Below are positions 28,536 through 36,344 of a stretch of DNA of 64,000 nucleotides, piece by piece. A program made the translations under genes and the position numbers. The stretch spans positions 29,493 to 93,492 of the forward strand of contig CADDZD010000002.1 in the NCBI GenBank assembly GCA_902812385.1, in the 5' to 3' direction. The notes under the pieces were generated by a model. It ran no database searches, was not told the origin of the DNA, and was given only the letters and a program-made list of their open reading frames with translations. This DNA is from Clostridia bacterium (GTDB taxonomy: Bacteria; Bacillota; DSM-12270; Thermacetogeniales; Thermacetogeniaceae). The stretch's first letter is position 1; each line of letters begins with the position of its first letter.

Positions 28536-29579
28536 CTACTCCTCTGTAAACAAGGCTGCCTGCTGTGTCGTAGTGGTTTTCGTATTATGGGGGTATGTCC
28601 TTCCCAGATGGGCGTAAGCGGAGGGGGTTGCCACCCTTCCCCGCGGCGTCCGCTGCAGGTACCCCATCTGGATGAGATAAGGCTCGTAGACCTCCTCGAT
28701 GGTCCCCGATTCTTCCCTTGCTGCTGCTGCCAGGGTATCCAGACCCACCGGGCCACCCTGGAACTTGTCGATCACCGTAGCCAGCAGAATGCGGTCAACC
28801 TTGTCCAGCCCCGCCTCGTCAACTTCGAGGCGGTCTAGAGCGGTTTTGACAATATCCCTGGTGATACAAGAGGCGCCGGCTACTTCGGCAAAATCCCTGA
28901 TTCGGCGCAACAGACGCGTGGCGATGCGAGGCGTACCTCTCGCCCGGCCGGCAATCTCCCATGCCCCTTCCTCCTCCAGGTCGATCTCCAGGAGGGAAGC
29001 CGCCCTCTTGACGATCAGGTAAAGGTCATCCTTCGGGTAGTAGTCAAGCCTCAGGATAATTCCAAACCGGTCCCTGAGCGGCTGGCTCACCAGGCCGGCC
29101 CGGGTTGTGGCACCGATCAGGGTAAACTTCGGGAGATCGATCCGCAGGGATCTCGCCCCCGGCCCCTTTCCAATAATTATATCCAGGCAAAAGTCCTCCA
29201 ATCCGGGATAAAGGATTTCTTCTACGACGCGAGGCAGCCTGTGGATCTCGTCCACAAAGAGCACCTCATGCTCCTCCAGGTTGGTGAGAACGGCAGCCAT
29301 ATCTCCAGCCCGCTCCAGAGCCGGTCCCGAGGTGGGATATAGCCGCACCCCCAACTCCTGGGCAATGATATGGGCAAGGGTGGTTTTCCCCAAACCGGGC
29401 GGGCCGTAGAGCAGCACGTGGTCCAGCGCTTCCCCCCGCTTTTTGGCGGCCTCGATAAAAACCGCAAGGTTTTCCTTAATCTGCCGCTGGCCTACAAAAT
29501 CCTTTAAGAGGCGGGGACGCAGGGATACCTCCTCTCCCTCTTTTGGCAGGCGCGCAGCAGAAACGATCCTTTCCTCCAT
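28536..29579 (-). CDS. ruvB: Holliday junction branch-migration helicase RuvB
   Basis: AAA+ ATPase motor of the RuvAB complex in recombinational repair. 347 residues. N-terminal [19 protein letters not shown], Walker [12 protein letters not shown] (about 60-70), Walker [11 protein letters not shown], and the C-terminal winged helix [17 protein letters not shown] are intact. ATG 3 nt after the ruvA stop, behind GGAG. Confidence 0.97.
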   Translation of the reverse strand: MEERIVSAARLPKEGEEVSLRPRLLKDFVGQRQIKENLAVFIEAAKKRGEALDHVLLYGPPGLGKTTLAHIIAQELGVRLYPTSGPALERAGDMAAVLTNLEEHEVLFVDEIHRLPRVVEEILYPGLEDFCLDIIIGKGPGARSLRIDLPKFTLIGATTRAGLVSQPLRDRFGIILRLDYYPKDDLYLIVKRAASLLEIDLEEEGAWEIAGRARGTPRIATRLLRRIRDFAEVAGASCITRDIVKTALDRLEVDEAGLDKVDRILLATVIDKFQGGPVGLDTLAAAAREESGTIEEVYEPYLIQMGYLQRTPRGRVATPSAYAHLGRTYPHNTKTTTTQQAALFTEE

Positions 29580-29582
29580 GCT

Positions 29583-30191
29583 CTACTCCTTCTTCCCTTT
29601 ACCCAATTCCTTGAGGGCCTCCCGCAGGATGTCGTTGGCAGAAACAGAAGTACCGGTTTTCCTTTGCTTGATCTTCTTTAAGATCTCTGCAGTCTCGTGC
29701 CGGCTGTATCCCAGCGCCAGAAGGGCCTCAGATACCTCGTCAAAAAGAGGTGTTTCGGCACTACCGGCTTTTGTCTTAGCCTGGAGTTGGGCAGGCAGCT
29801 TGTCCTTCAGTTCGAGCAGCAGCCGCTGAGCCGATTTCTTCCCGACTCCCGGAATCCGCAGGAGATCGCTGCTATTCCCCCGGGCAATGATTTCCGCAAA
29901 CTCATCCCCATTGAATGTATCCAGAATTGTCAGGGCAACCCGGGGGCCGATTCCCTGGGCTTTCAGAAGCATGCGGAACAAAGTGCGATCGGCCGGGGAG
30001 GCAAAACCGAAAAGCTGCAGGCAGTCCTCCCGCACATAGAGGTGCGTATAAACCTCCAACTCCTGACCCGGTGAGGGAAGTCTCTGCAGTAATCCGGCCG
30101 GAACATAGATCTCGTAGCCTATACCGTGCACGTCGAGGATGACCCGGTTTTCTTCAACACCGAGCAGAATTCCTCGCAGAAAAGAGATCAC
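29583..30191 (-). CDS. ruvA: Holliday junction-binding protein RuvA
   Basis: Tetrameric junction-recognition partner of RuvB. 202 residues: OB-fold domain I about 1-62, helix-hairpin-helix domain II (MLLKAQGIGPRVAL, LLRIPGVGKKSAQRLLLELKDKL), flexible linker and C-terminal domain III about 150-195. GTG start overlaps the ruvC stop in a GTGA arrangement, so translation is coupled. Confidence 0.96.
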   Translation of the reverse strand: MISFLRGILLGVEENRVILDVHGIGYEIYVPAGLLQRLPSPGQELEVYTHLYVREDCLQLFGFASPADRTLFRMLLKAQGIGPRVALTILDTFNGDEFAEIIARGNSSDLLRIPGVGKKSAQRLLLELKDKLPAQLQAKTKAGSAETPLFDEVSEALLALGYSRHETAEILKKIKQRKTGTSVSANDILREALKELGKGKKE

Positions 30192-30691
30192 TGTTCTTTC
30201 CCTTCCTTAGCACCCCGCAGCGGATGGTCGGAAAAATAGTGGCACAGGGCCGCTGCCAGGGCATCCGCGGCGTGATCCGGCTGGGGCAAGACCTTTAGCT
30301 TCAAGCTGATCTGGACCATTCGCTGGACCTGTGCCTTGTTTGCCCTCCCATACCCTGTCACCGTCTGTTTAATCTGGAGGGGCGTATAGGTGAAAACATC
30401 CAGACCATGGTGAAGGGCAGCCAGAATGACAGCGCCGCGAACGTGCCCCACCGTTAGGGCAGTACGGGCGTTTTTGTTAAAAAAAACATCCTCGAGGGCC
30501 AGGGCGTCGGGTCGGCTGCTCGTGCAAATTCGAGTTATCCCCCGGTAGACGCTGTCGAGTCGGTCGGGCAGTTCGAATTCCCGGCTGAATTCAAGTATGC
30601 CGTAATCAACAACCCGGACCCCCTTCCCGTCGGCATCGATAATCCCATATCCTGTAAAGATAACACCAGGGTCAACACCAAGGATAAGCAA
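30188..30691 (-). CDS. ruvC: Holliday junction endonuclease RuvC
   Basis: Resolves Holliday junctions. 167 residues. The four acidic catalytic positions are visible: ILGVDPG (Asp7), ALEDVFF (Glu), and the C-terminal pair in QPDHAADALAAALCH. TTG start with an AGGGG ribosome site. First gene of ruvC-ruvA-ruvB-queH-DUF2905. Confidence 0.96.
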   Translation of the reverse strand: MLILGVDPGVIFTGYGIIDADGKGVRVVDYGILEFSREFELPDRLDSVYRGITRICTSSRPDALALEDVFFNKNARTALTVGHVRGAVILAALHHGLDVFTYTPLQIKQTVTGYGRANKAQVQRMVQISLKLKVLPQPDHAADALAAALCHYFSDHPLRGAKEGKEQ

Positions 30692-30756
30692 GGTGGATCA
30701 CCCCTGCTTTTTAATTCTCTCTCCGTACATTTGTTCCTTCTCCTCGCCGGAAATAA

Positions 30757-32145
30757 TTAAACCTCACCGGCTCGCAAGTTGCCCCGGGCAAGAGATGCAA
30801 AAATACCCAGGAAGCAAAGGAGGGCAAAAACGGAGAAGGCTGCTTTCGTGCTCCTGAGAAACGCAGGGAAATACTTGGGCACGATCTGAACCCTTCCTAC
30901 GAAAAGCACCAGGATCATCATCAAGATACCCATACTCAACATCTGACCGACCAACCGCATCGTGCTCAGAGTACCCGAAGCTACTCCGTAAAACTTCTTT
31001 TCGACAGAACTCATGACAGCATTGGTATTCGGAGAAGAAAAAAGGGCAAACCCTAAGCCTAAGAGCAGCAGACAGATCACTATAAACCCCAGGCTTGTAG
31101 CAGGGTTGAGGGTGACCAGCATAAGAAGCCCTAGTGCCGTCAACGTCATTCCTACCGAAGCGACCAGCCTTGGTTCAATCCGATCCGACAGCCAGCCGGC
31201 GAGGGGAGAGAACAAAAACTGCATAACCGGCTGGGCCACCATGATTATCCCGGCGTGATCCGCGTTTAACCCTTTGATGTACTGCAGGTAAAGACTTAGA
31301 ATAAAACTCACGGCATAAGTGGCGCTGTAATTGATCAGGGCGGCAAGGTTGGAAAAGGTAAATGTCACATTATCTTTAAAGAGCCTGATATCCAAAACGG
31401 GGTTCAGGACATGCATCTCCCATCTGGCGAAGATAATGAAACCCACCATCCCGGCAAAGACCAGCCATAAACCCAGTGCAGCGGGCAGCCGGGAAAATCC
31501 GTACATTATTATAAGAACCGCAGCACCGTAGATCAAGGAACCGGGCAGATCAAACTCCTCCCCCTCGGCCTCCGCCCACTCCCCTTTCACCTTCCATAAT
31601 ACCAGGACAAACGCAACTAAACCGAGGGGTACAATGGCCAGAAAGGTGCTCCTCCAGCCAAAATAGTGGGTGAGAAGGCCACCAATGAAGGGTCCCAGGG
31701 AAAGGCCAAGATAGGTAGAGGCCACATTGATTCCGATAGCTTTTCCCCTTTCCCATAATGGAAAAACTGAAGTTAAAATCGCCATGCCTGTCCCGAAGAT
31801 CATGGCACTGGTGATCCGCTGGAGTACCCGTGAAAGAATAAGCATAAAGGCAGAATTAGATAGGGCGCCCAAAAGCGTGGCGAGTGAAAAGAGTAAGATC
31901 CCCCAAGCATAAAACTTCCTTCTCCCGTAGATATCGGCAATTCTCCCAAAAGGCACAAGAAAGATGGTGGCGGCAATGAGGTAGGAGGTTACAACCCAGC
32001 TGAGCAAGACGGCGTTCAGAGAAAATTCCTTTCCGATGGCGGGAAGGGCGATATTAACCGATGAAACCACAAAAGGGGTCAGGAAAGCGCTTAGCGAGGA
32101 AACAACCAATACAACCCGCTTGAGAACATTTTCATCCCTGCTCAA
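30757..32145 (-). CDS. MFS drug-efflux-type transporter (EmrB/QacA, DHA2 subfamily)
   Basis: 462-residue inner-membrane proton antiporter with about 14 predicted spans. FGRIADIYGRRKFY after span 2 is the MFS A-motif; LGLSLGPFIGGLL in span 5 is the antiporter motif C type; WRSTFLAIVPLG follows. The substrate (drug or metabolite) cannot be told. TTG start with GGGGG 9 nt upstream. Probably a single gene. Confidence 0.88.
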   Translation of the reverse strand: MSRDENVLKRVVLVVSSLSAFLTPFVVSSVNIALPAIGKEFSLNAVLLSWVVTSYLIAATIFLVPFGRIADIYGRRKFYAWGILLFSLATLLGALSNSAFMLILSRVLQRITSAMIFGTGMAILTSVFPLWERGKAIGINVASTYLGLSLGPFIGGLLTHYFGWRSTFLAIVPLGLVAFVLVLWKVKGEWAEAEGEEFDLPGSLIYGAAVLIIMYGFSRLPAALGLWLVFAGMVGFIIFARWEMHVLNPVLDIRLFKDNVTFTFSNLAALINYSATYAVSFILSLYLQYIKGLNADHAGIIMVAQPVMQFLFSPLAGWLSDRIEPRLVASVGMTLTALGLLMLVTLNPATSLGFIVICLLLLGLGFALFSSPNTNAVMSSVEKKFYGVASGTLSTMRLVGQMLSMGILMMILVLFVGRVQIVPKYFPAFLRSTKAAFSVFALLCFLGIFASLARGNLRAGEV

Positions 32146-32294
32146 AGATGAATACCCCCTTTATTGATTGATTGTTAACCTACTTTACTGCTGTCTTTTT
32201 CTACAGGTTATGCCAGGATCACACCACAATTGTTCTTATTATACACCATCGGGGGTTTTCTGGCTCACTCACGGATAAACCTTACCGAAGGAGG

Positions 32295-32456
32295 TTGAAT
32301 ATCTGGTGGTGGGGGCCCGGTTACTATGGGTTTCCGTGGATGATCATCGGCTTCGTTTTCTGTGTAGTTTTTATCTTCTCAATCGTTTATTTGCTTTTAC
32401 GAACGGCGGGATACAGCAGCTGGGAGAAATTGATGCCGAAGAATTCGCAAGAATAA
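32295..32456 (+). CDS. Small tryptophan-rich membrane protein, unknown function
   Basis: 53-residue ORF beginning NIWWWGPGYYGFPW followed by one strongly hydrophobic span (about 14-36) and a charged tail. AAGGAGG directly precedes the proposed TTG start, which is too close; the frame is open to 32172, so the true start is unclear. Its composition looks like a real small envelope protein of the WWWGPG type. Divergent from the MFS gene. Confidence 0.45.
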   Translation: MNIWWWGPGYYGFPWMIIGFVFCVVFIFSIVYLLLRTAGYSSWEKLMPKNSQE

Positions 32457-32560
32457 AAAAAGATCTGAAGTAATATTGATGAGAAAGCAATTCCGGCATC
32501 AATATCTCCAAACCTTCTACCAAATTCGTTTCCAATTTCATACTTTGATGAAGCTGCCGA

Positions 32561-32586
32561 AATAAAAAAGGCAGCAGCGCTGTGCC
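32561..32586 (-). terminator. Terminator of the tRNA-Leu gene
   Basis: Minus strand: GGCA-CA-GCGC-TG-C-TGCC hairpin with a bulge, followed by TTTTTTATTT, about 30 nt past the tRNA. Confidence 0.7.
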
Positions 32587-32615
32587 ACCATCAAAGTCTG
32601 TAATTTAGCATAAAA

Positions 32616-32704
<89 letters not shown>

Positions 32705-32730
32705 ACAACTTCTTAACCGTCACGAAACTT

Positions 32731-32759
32731 ATTATAATTGAATTACGTTGCTTTTTCAA
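32731..32759 (-). promoter_or_regulatory. Sigma-A promoter of tRNA-Leu
   Basis: TTGAAA, 17-bp spacer, TATAAT on the minus strand, ending 26 bp before the mature 5' end. Confidence 0.85.
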
Positions 32760-33082
32760 CACGCAAGACAAAAAGAAGGACTGCCCCCACTATGTGGCGA
32801 ATATCTAACACGAGACCTCACACTCCTTTTTGGGGTGTTATTTTGGGCGCGAGGTCTCTCTTCTTTTTCAAGCGGCTGATCCCCTTCTAATACCTACTTA
32901 AATTTTACACGGCCGCACCTTCAAAAACTGATCCCAGACCTTTAAAATGGATACTCTCCAAGTGTCACACGGAAAATCACTTAGTGTAGTCAATTCCGTT
33001 AATTCAGCGTATTAAATTAAAAAGCCAAGCTTACCCCAATCACACGTAACCAGTAACTAAAGCTCAAATAACTCCCAGTGCT
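32760..33082. other. Non-coding stretch with a nested hairpin
   Basis: No supported ORF. GAGACCTC (32812-32819) pairs with GAGGTCTC (32851-32858) around an inner ACACTCC/GGGGTGT hairpin, and TCTTCTTTTTC follows on the plus strand. This resembles a plus-strand terminator, but no gene ends there. The rest is AT-rich and unremarkable. Confidence 0.5.
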
Positions 33083-33112
33083 TCGACAATACCGCATCTT
33101 CTGTGCTATACT
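33083..33112 (+). promoter_or_regulatory. Promoter of the BusR-like regulator gene
   Basis: TCGACA, 18-bp spacer, TATACT with an extended TG upstream; transcription would start near 33119. Confidence 0.7.
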
Positions 33113-33130
33113 TGATATCAAATATATCAA
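33112..33130 (+). promoter_or_regulatory. Palindromic operator at the regulator promoter
   Basis: TTGATAT-CAAAT-ATATCAA, a perfect 7+7 inverted repeat overlapping the last base of the -10 box and the predicted start site. The position suggests autorepression by the downstream GntR-family protein; inference. Confidence 0.65.
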
Positions 33131-33165
33131 TCATATTGGCAGTTCGTTCGGAAAGGATGACCTTT

Positions 33166-33831
33166 GTGCCAGAAGTTCAACATCGCAACCGTTCGGCACG
33201 GTATATCAACATTGCCGTTGATATTGCCACGAGGATTGCCCGGGGGGAATACCGGGAAGGGCAGCGTATCTTCGGGCGCTCCTCACTGGCCGGAAGGTAT
33301 AACGTGTCACCGGAAACAATCAGGCGCGCCCTGGCCATTTTAGAGGAAAGAGGAATCGTCAAGCTGCAGCCCGGCGTCGGCGTAACGGTGCAAAACCACA
33401 TCGCTGCCAGCAACTACTTGGCGGAATACGGCCAGCGACAGATCCTTGCAGACATTCAAAAGCGCCTGCATACATACCTCGAGGAAAGGAGCAGGCTGGA
33501 TGCGGAGATCGCCGAGCTTACCAACGAACTTCTGGATTACACATTCAAGATGGCCAACCGCTTCCAACGCATTCATGAGTTTCGGGTGGAACCGGGCTCC
33601 CCGTTAATCGGGAAAAGCCTGGAGGACGTGCGCTTCCGGGCCCGTACGGGAGGGACAGTGCTTGCGATTCAAAGAAACGGTAAGGAAATAGTTTCACCCG
33701 AGGCGAATACGGTCATTCAACTGGACGATATTCTCATTGTGGTAGCACCTCAGGACGCAATTAAACATGCCCAGGAACTAAACCTGACTCCTCTCACAGG
33801 ACCGGCTCCGAACCTCAACCTCGAAGCTTAG
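33166..33831 (+). CDS. BusR-like GntR/RCK_C transcriptional regulator
   Basis: 221 residues: winged helix of the GntR family at about 11-76 (FGRSSLAGRYNVSPETIRRALAILEERGIV), a coiled-coil linker about 92-130, and a C-terminal RCK_C (TrkA-C) domain about 136-203 (EPGSPLIGKSLEDV, DDILIVVAP). This domain order is that of BusR, which in lactic acid bacteria binds cyclic di-AMP through RCK_C and represses osmolyte or potassium uptake genes. The ATG at 33157 directly follows its only ribosome site, so the GTG at 33166 (AAAGG about 8 nt upstream) is preferred. A weak hairpin with T-run follows the stop, before the PBP gene. Confidence 0.85.
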   Translation: MPEVQHRNRSARYINIAVDIATRIARGEYREGQRIFGRSSLAGRYNVSPETIRRALAILEERGIVKLQPGVGVTVQNHIAASNYLAEYGQRQILADIQKRLHTYLEERSRLDAEIAELTNELLDYTFKMANRFQRIHEFRVEPGSPLIGKSLEDVRFRARTGGTVLAIQRNGKEIVSPEANTVIQLDDILIVVAPQDAIKHAQELNLTPLTGPAPNLNLEA

Positions 33832-33847
33832 TGCCAGCTTTTTTGTT
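33823..33847 (+). terminator. Weak terminator after the BusR-like gene
   Basis: AAGCT-TAGTGCC-AGCTT stem of only 5 bp overlapping the stop codon, followed by TTTTTGTTTTT. May be leaky, allowing partial read-through into the PBP gene. Confidence 0.45.
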
Positions 33848-33884
33848 TTTGGGAGTCTTATTCCATTAAACTGGAGGATGAGAA

Positions 33885-36341
33885 ATGCCTGGCAGGGAGA
33901 CAGAGCTTTATCAATCTCAAAGAAGGAAAAAAAGAAAACTGAAGTCATCCCGCGTCCTGCTTCTTGGCCTGCTTTTGATAAGCCTTTGTCTCTTTGTGGT
34001 TGGCTGCGGCTACGTCGCCGGAGCCATCGCAACCCTTCCGGCCTGGGACCCCGATAAACTGACCGGAAGCGAATCTACGATCATCTACGATAAGGATAAC
34101 AAACCGGCAACCACCGTTTACGCTGAGGAAAACCGCACCCCGGTTTCGCTGTCGGAACTTCCACCATATCTCCCCGATGCCATCATTGCCGTTGAGGACA
34201 ACAGGTTCTACCAGCACCATGGGGTTGACGTGGAAGCAATCGGCCGGGCGGTGGTGGCCAATATAAAAGGAGGAGTTGGATCCGAGGGCGGCAGCACCAT
34301 CACCCAGCAGCTGGTTAAGAACGCCTTCCTGAGTTCTGAAAAAACCCTCAAGCGCAAGATTCAGGAGGCAATCCTTGCCCTTGAGGTAGAACGTCGCTAT
34401 TCCAAGGACCAAATCCTGGAGTTCTACCTCAATAGAATTTACTTCGGCAACGGCGCCTACGGAATTCAGACAGCCTCACAGTTATACTTCGGAAAGGACG
34501 CTAAAAACCTTACTCTGGCCGAAAGCGCCATGCTGGCAGGGATCGTGCGCAGCCCGAACAACTACAACCCGTTCAGCAACCCCGAACTGGCAAGGCGCCG
34601 CCAGCATCTAGTGCTCGATCTCATGGTCAGGTACGGGAAGATCACCGAGTCTGAGGCAGAGCAGGCTAAGAACGAAAAGCTCAAATACCGCGAGGGGAAT
34701 GTGAAAACAACCTACGCTTACCCCTACTTTACTGATAATGTGATCACCGAAGCGGAAAAAGTTCTGGAACAGCAGGGCATTTCCAGGGAAGCAAGCCAGA
34801 ACCTGGTTTATCGGGGAGGCTTGAAAATCTACACCTCTTTAAACAGACCGGTTCAGGCCAAAATGGAAGAGGTCTTTGCAAACCCTTCCAATTTCCCTGC
34901 AGATCAGCACGGGAAACAGGTTGAGGGGGCAATGGTCCTGCTCGACCAGCACACCGGAGAAATCCAGGCTCTTGTCGGAGGGCGCAAGTATTCCCAGCTT
35001 CGCTCCTTCAACAGGGCCACCCAGGCCAGGCGGCAGCCCGGTTCCGCCATCAAACCGCTTGTGGTTTACGCCCCGGCCCTGGAAAAGGGATACACCACGG
35101 CCACCATCCTGGATGACGTACCGGCCACCTTTGGAAACAAAACCTTTTACAATTACGACAATGTTTACCGCGGGCTGATCCCGATGCGCACCGCCGTCCA
35201 GTGGTCGGTGAACACCTATGCCGTAAGGCTGCTGGATCGCATTGGTGTGGATTACGGCTATGATTTTGCGAAAAAACTGGGGATCACTACCCTGGATCCC
35301 GGTAGGGACCGCCATCTCTCCCTCGCTCTGGGGGGCATTACCTATGGGATATCCCCTCTGGAAATGGCAGGAGCCTATGGAGCCATCGCCAACCAGGGGA
35401 TCTACATCCAGCCGCACACAATCCGCAAAATCGTGGACCGCAACGGAGAGGTTCTCTATGAGGCCCAACCTCATAAGAAGGTGGTTATGTCAGAGCAGAC
35501 TGCCTACATCATGACCGACCTGCTGCGCACTGTGGTACGGGCGGGAACGGGACAAAGGGCACAGATGAACCGCCCGGTCGCCGGAAAAACCGGAACAACT
35601 GAAAATCACGTAGATGCATGGTTTATGGGCTACACGCCTGAATTCGTGGGAGCGGTGTGGATGGGATTCGACAAAGAGGAGCAGATGCCCTCAGGCACAT
35701 GGGGCAGCGGTTACCCGTTGCGCATCTGGAAGGCTGTCATGCAGAAGGCTACCGAGGGTTTACCTGTCCGTGATTTTCCGCAACCAGGCGGCCTTGTGCG
35801 GGCCACCATTTGCAGCAAGTCGGGAAAGCTTCCTAACGCCTTCTGCCCTCCCAATGAGGTGATACCCAACGAGTTGTTCGTCCAGGGTACGGTGCCCACC
35901 AAAACCTGCGATGTGCACGTGCAGGCCGAAATCTGCCCTGATTCCGGGAAACTGGCGACTCCTTACTGCCCCACCCGGATCAGCGCCGTCTTCCTGAAGC
36001 GGCCCGCCTTCTCAGGAAAGGCGCCGTTAGACGCCCGGGAGGCCCTGCCGACAGAGTCCTGCCCGCTTCACGGAGCCGGAGGTGGTCAGGACCAGGTCGT
36101 TCGGGTGAAGGTCTGCACCGACCCGCGTCATAACGGAACACTCTACCTGGCCAACACGCCGGGGTTGCTGGAAACAGGAGGCTGCCCGCCTGAGTTCGTG
36201 GAGGAACGGGAGTTTCCGGTTAAAGATGTGCCTAAACTACGTTGCCCGCTCCCGGATCACCAGATCAAAAAAATTAATTTAAACCTGAACCGGCTATTCA
36301 ATCAGGGAAAAAATCAAGAGGGGAACGGCAACCAGCAGTAG
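33885..36341 (+). CDS. Class A penicillin-binding protein (PBP1A-type) with cysteine-rich tail
   Basis: Bifunctional peptidoglycan glycosyltransferase/transpeptidase. 818 residues: basic cytosolic head, membrane anchor about 23-48, GT51 domain with VEDNRFYQHHG (catalytic Glu104) and GGSTITQQL, transpeptidase domain with SAIK (Ser387), SVN (441-443) and KTGTT (568-572). Beyond about 640 a 178-residue extracytoplasmic tail has nine cysteines, including two copies of C-x2-SGKL-x4-C (643-654 and 684-695). ATG with GGAGG 7 nt upstream. Convergent with mutS2, only 3 bp between stops. Confidence 0.95.
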   Translation: MPGRETELYQSQRRKKRKLKSSRVLLLGLLLISLCLFVVGCGYVAGAIATLPAWDPDKLTGSESTIIYDKDNKPATTVYAEENRTPVSLSELPPYLPDAIIAVEDNRFYQHHGVDVEAIGRAVVANIKGGVGSEGGSTITQQLVKNAFLSSEKTLKRKIQEAILALEVERRYSKDQILEFYLNRIYFGNGAYGIQTASQLYFGKDAKNLTLAESAMLAGIVRSPNNYNPFSNPELARRRQHLVLDLMVRYGKITESEAEQAKNEKLKYREGNVKTTYAYPYFTDNVITEAEKVLEQQGISREASQNLVYRGGLKIYTSLNRPVQAKMEEVFANPSNFPADQHGKQVEGAMVLLDQHTGEIQALVGGRKYSQLRSFNRATQARRQPGSAIKPLVVYAPALEKGYTTATILDDVPATFGNKTFYNYDNVYRGLIPMRTAVQWSVNTYAVRLLDRIGVDYGYDFAKKLGITTLDPGRDRHLSLALGGITYGISPLEMAGAYGAIANQGIYIQPHTIRKIVDRNGEVLYEAQPHKKVVMSEQTAYIMTDLLRTVVRAGTGQRAQMNRPVAGKTGTTENHVDAWFMGYTPEFVGAVWMGFDKEEQMPSGTWGSGYPLRIWKAVMQKATEGLPVRDFPQPGGLVRATICSKSGKLPNAFCPPNEVIPNELFVQGTVPTKTCDVHVQAEICPDSGKLATPYCPTRISAVFLKRPAFSGKAPLDAREALPTESCPLHGAGGGQDQVVRVKVCTDPRHNGTLYLANTPGLLETGGCPPEFVEEREFPVKDVPKLRCPLPDHQIKKINLNLNRLFNQGKNQEGNGNQQ

Positions 36342-36344
36342 CAC

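Noticed and set aside
28529..28756. N-terminal extension of queH into ruvB
   Set aside because: The extension is ruvB in another frame, and QueH family proteins start at KVLMHVCCGPC.
32473..32505. ATATTGATG/CATCAATAT inverted repeat as a terminator for the small ORF
   Set aside because: The loop is 15 nt and no T-run follows, so it is not a convincing terminator.
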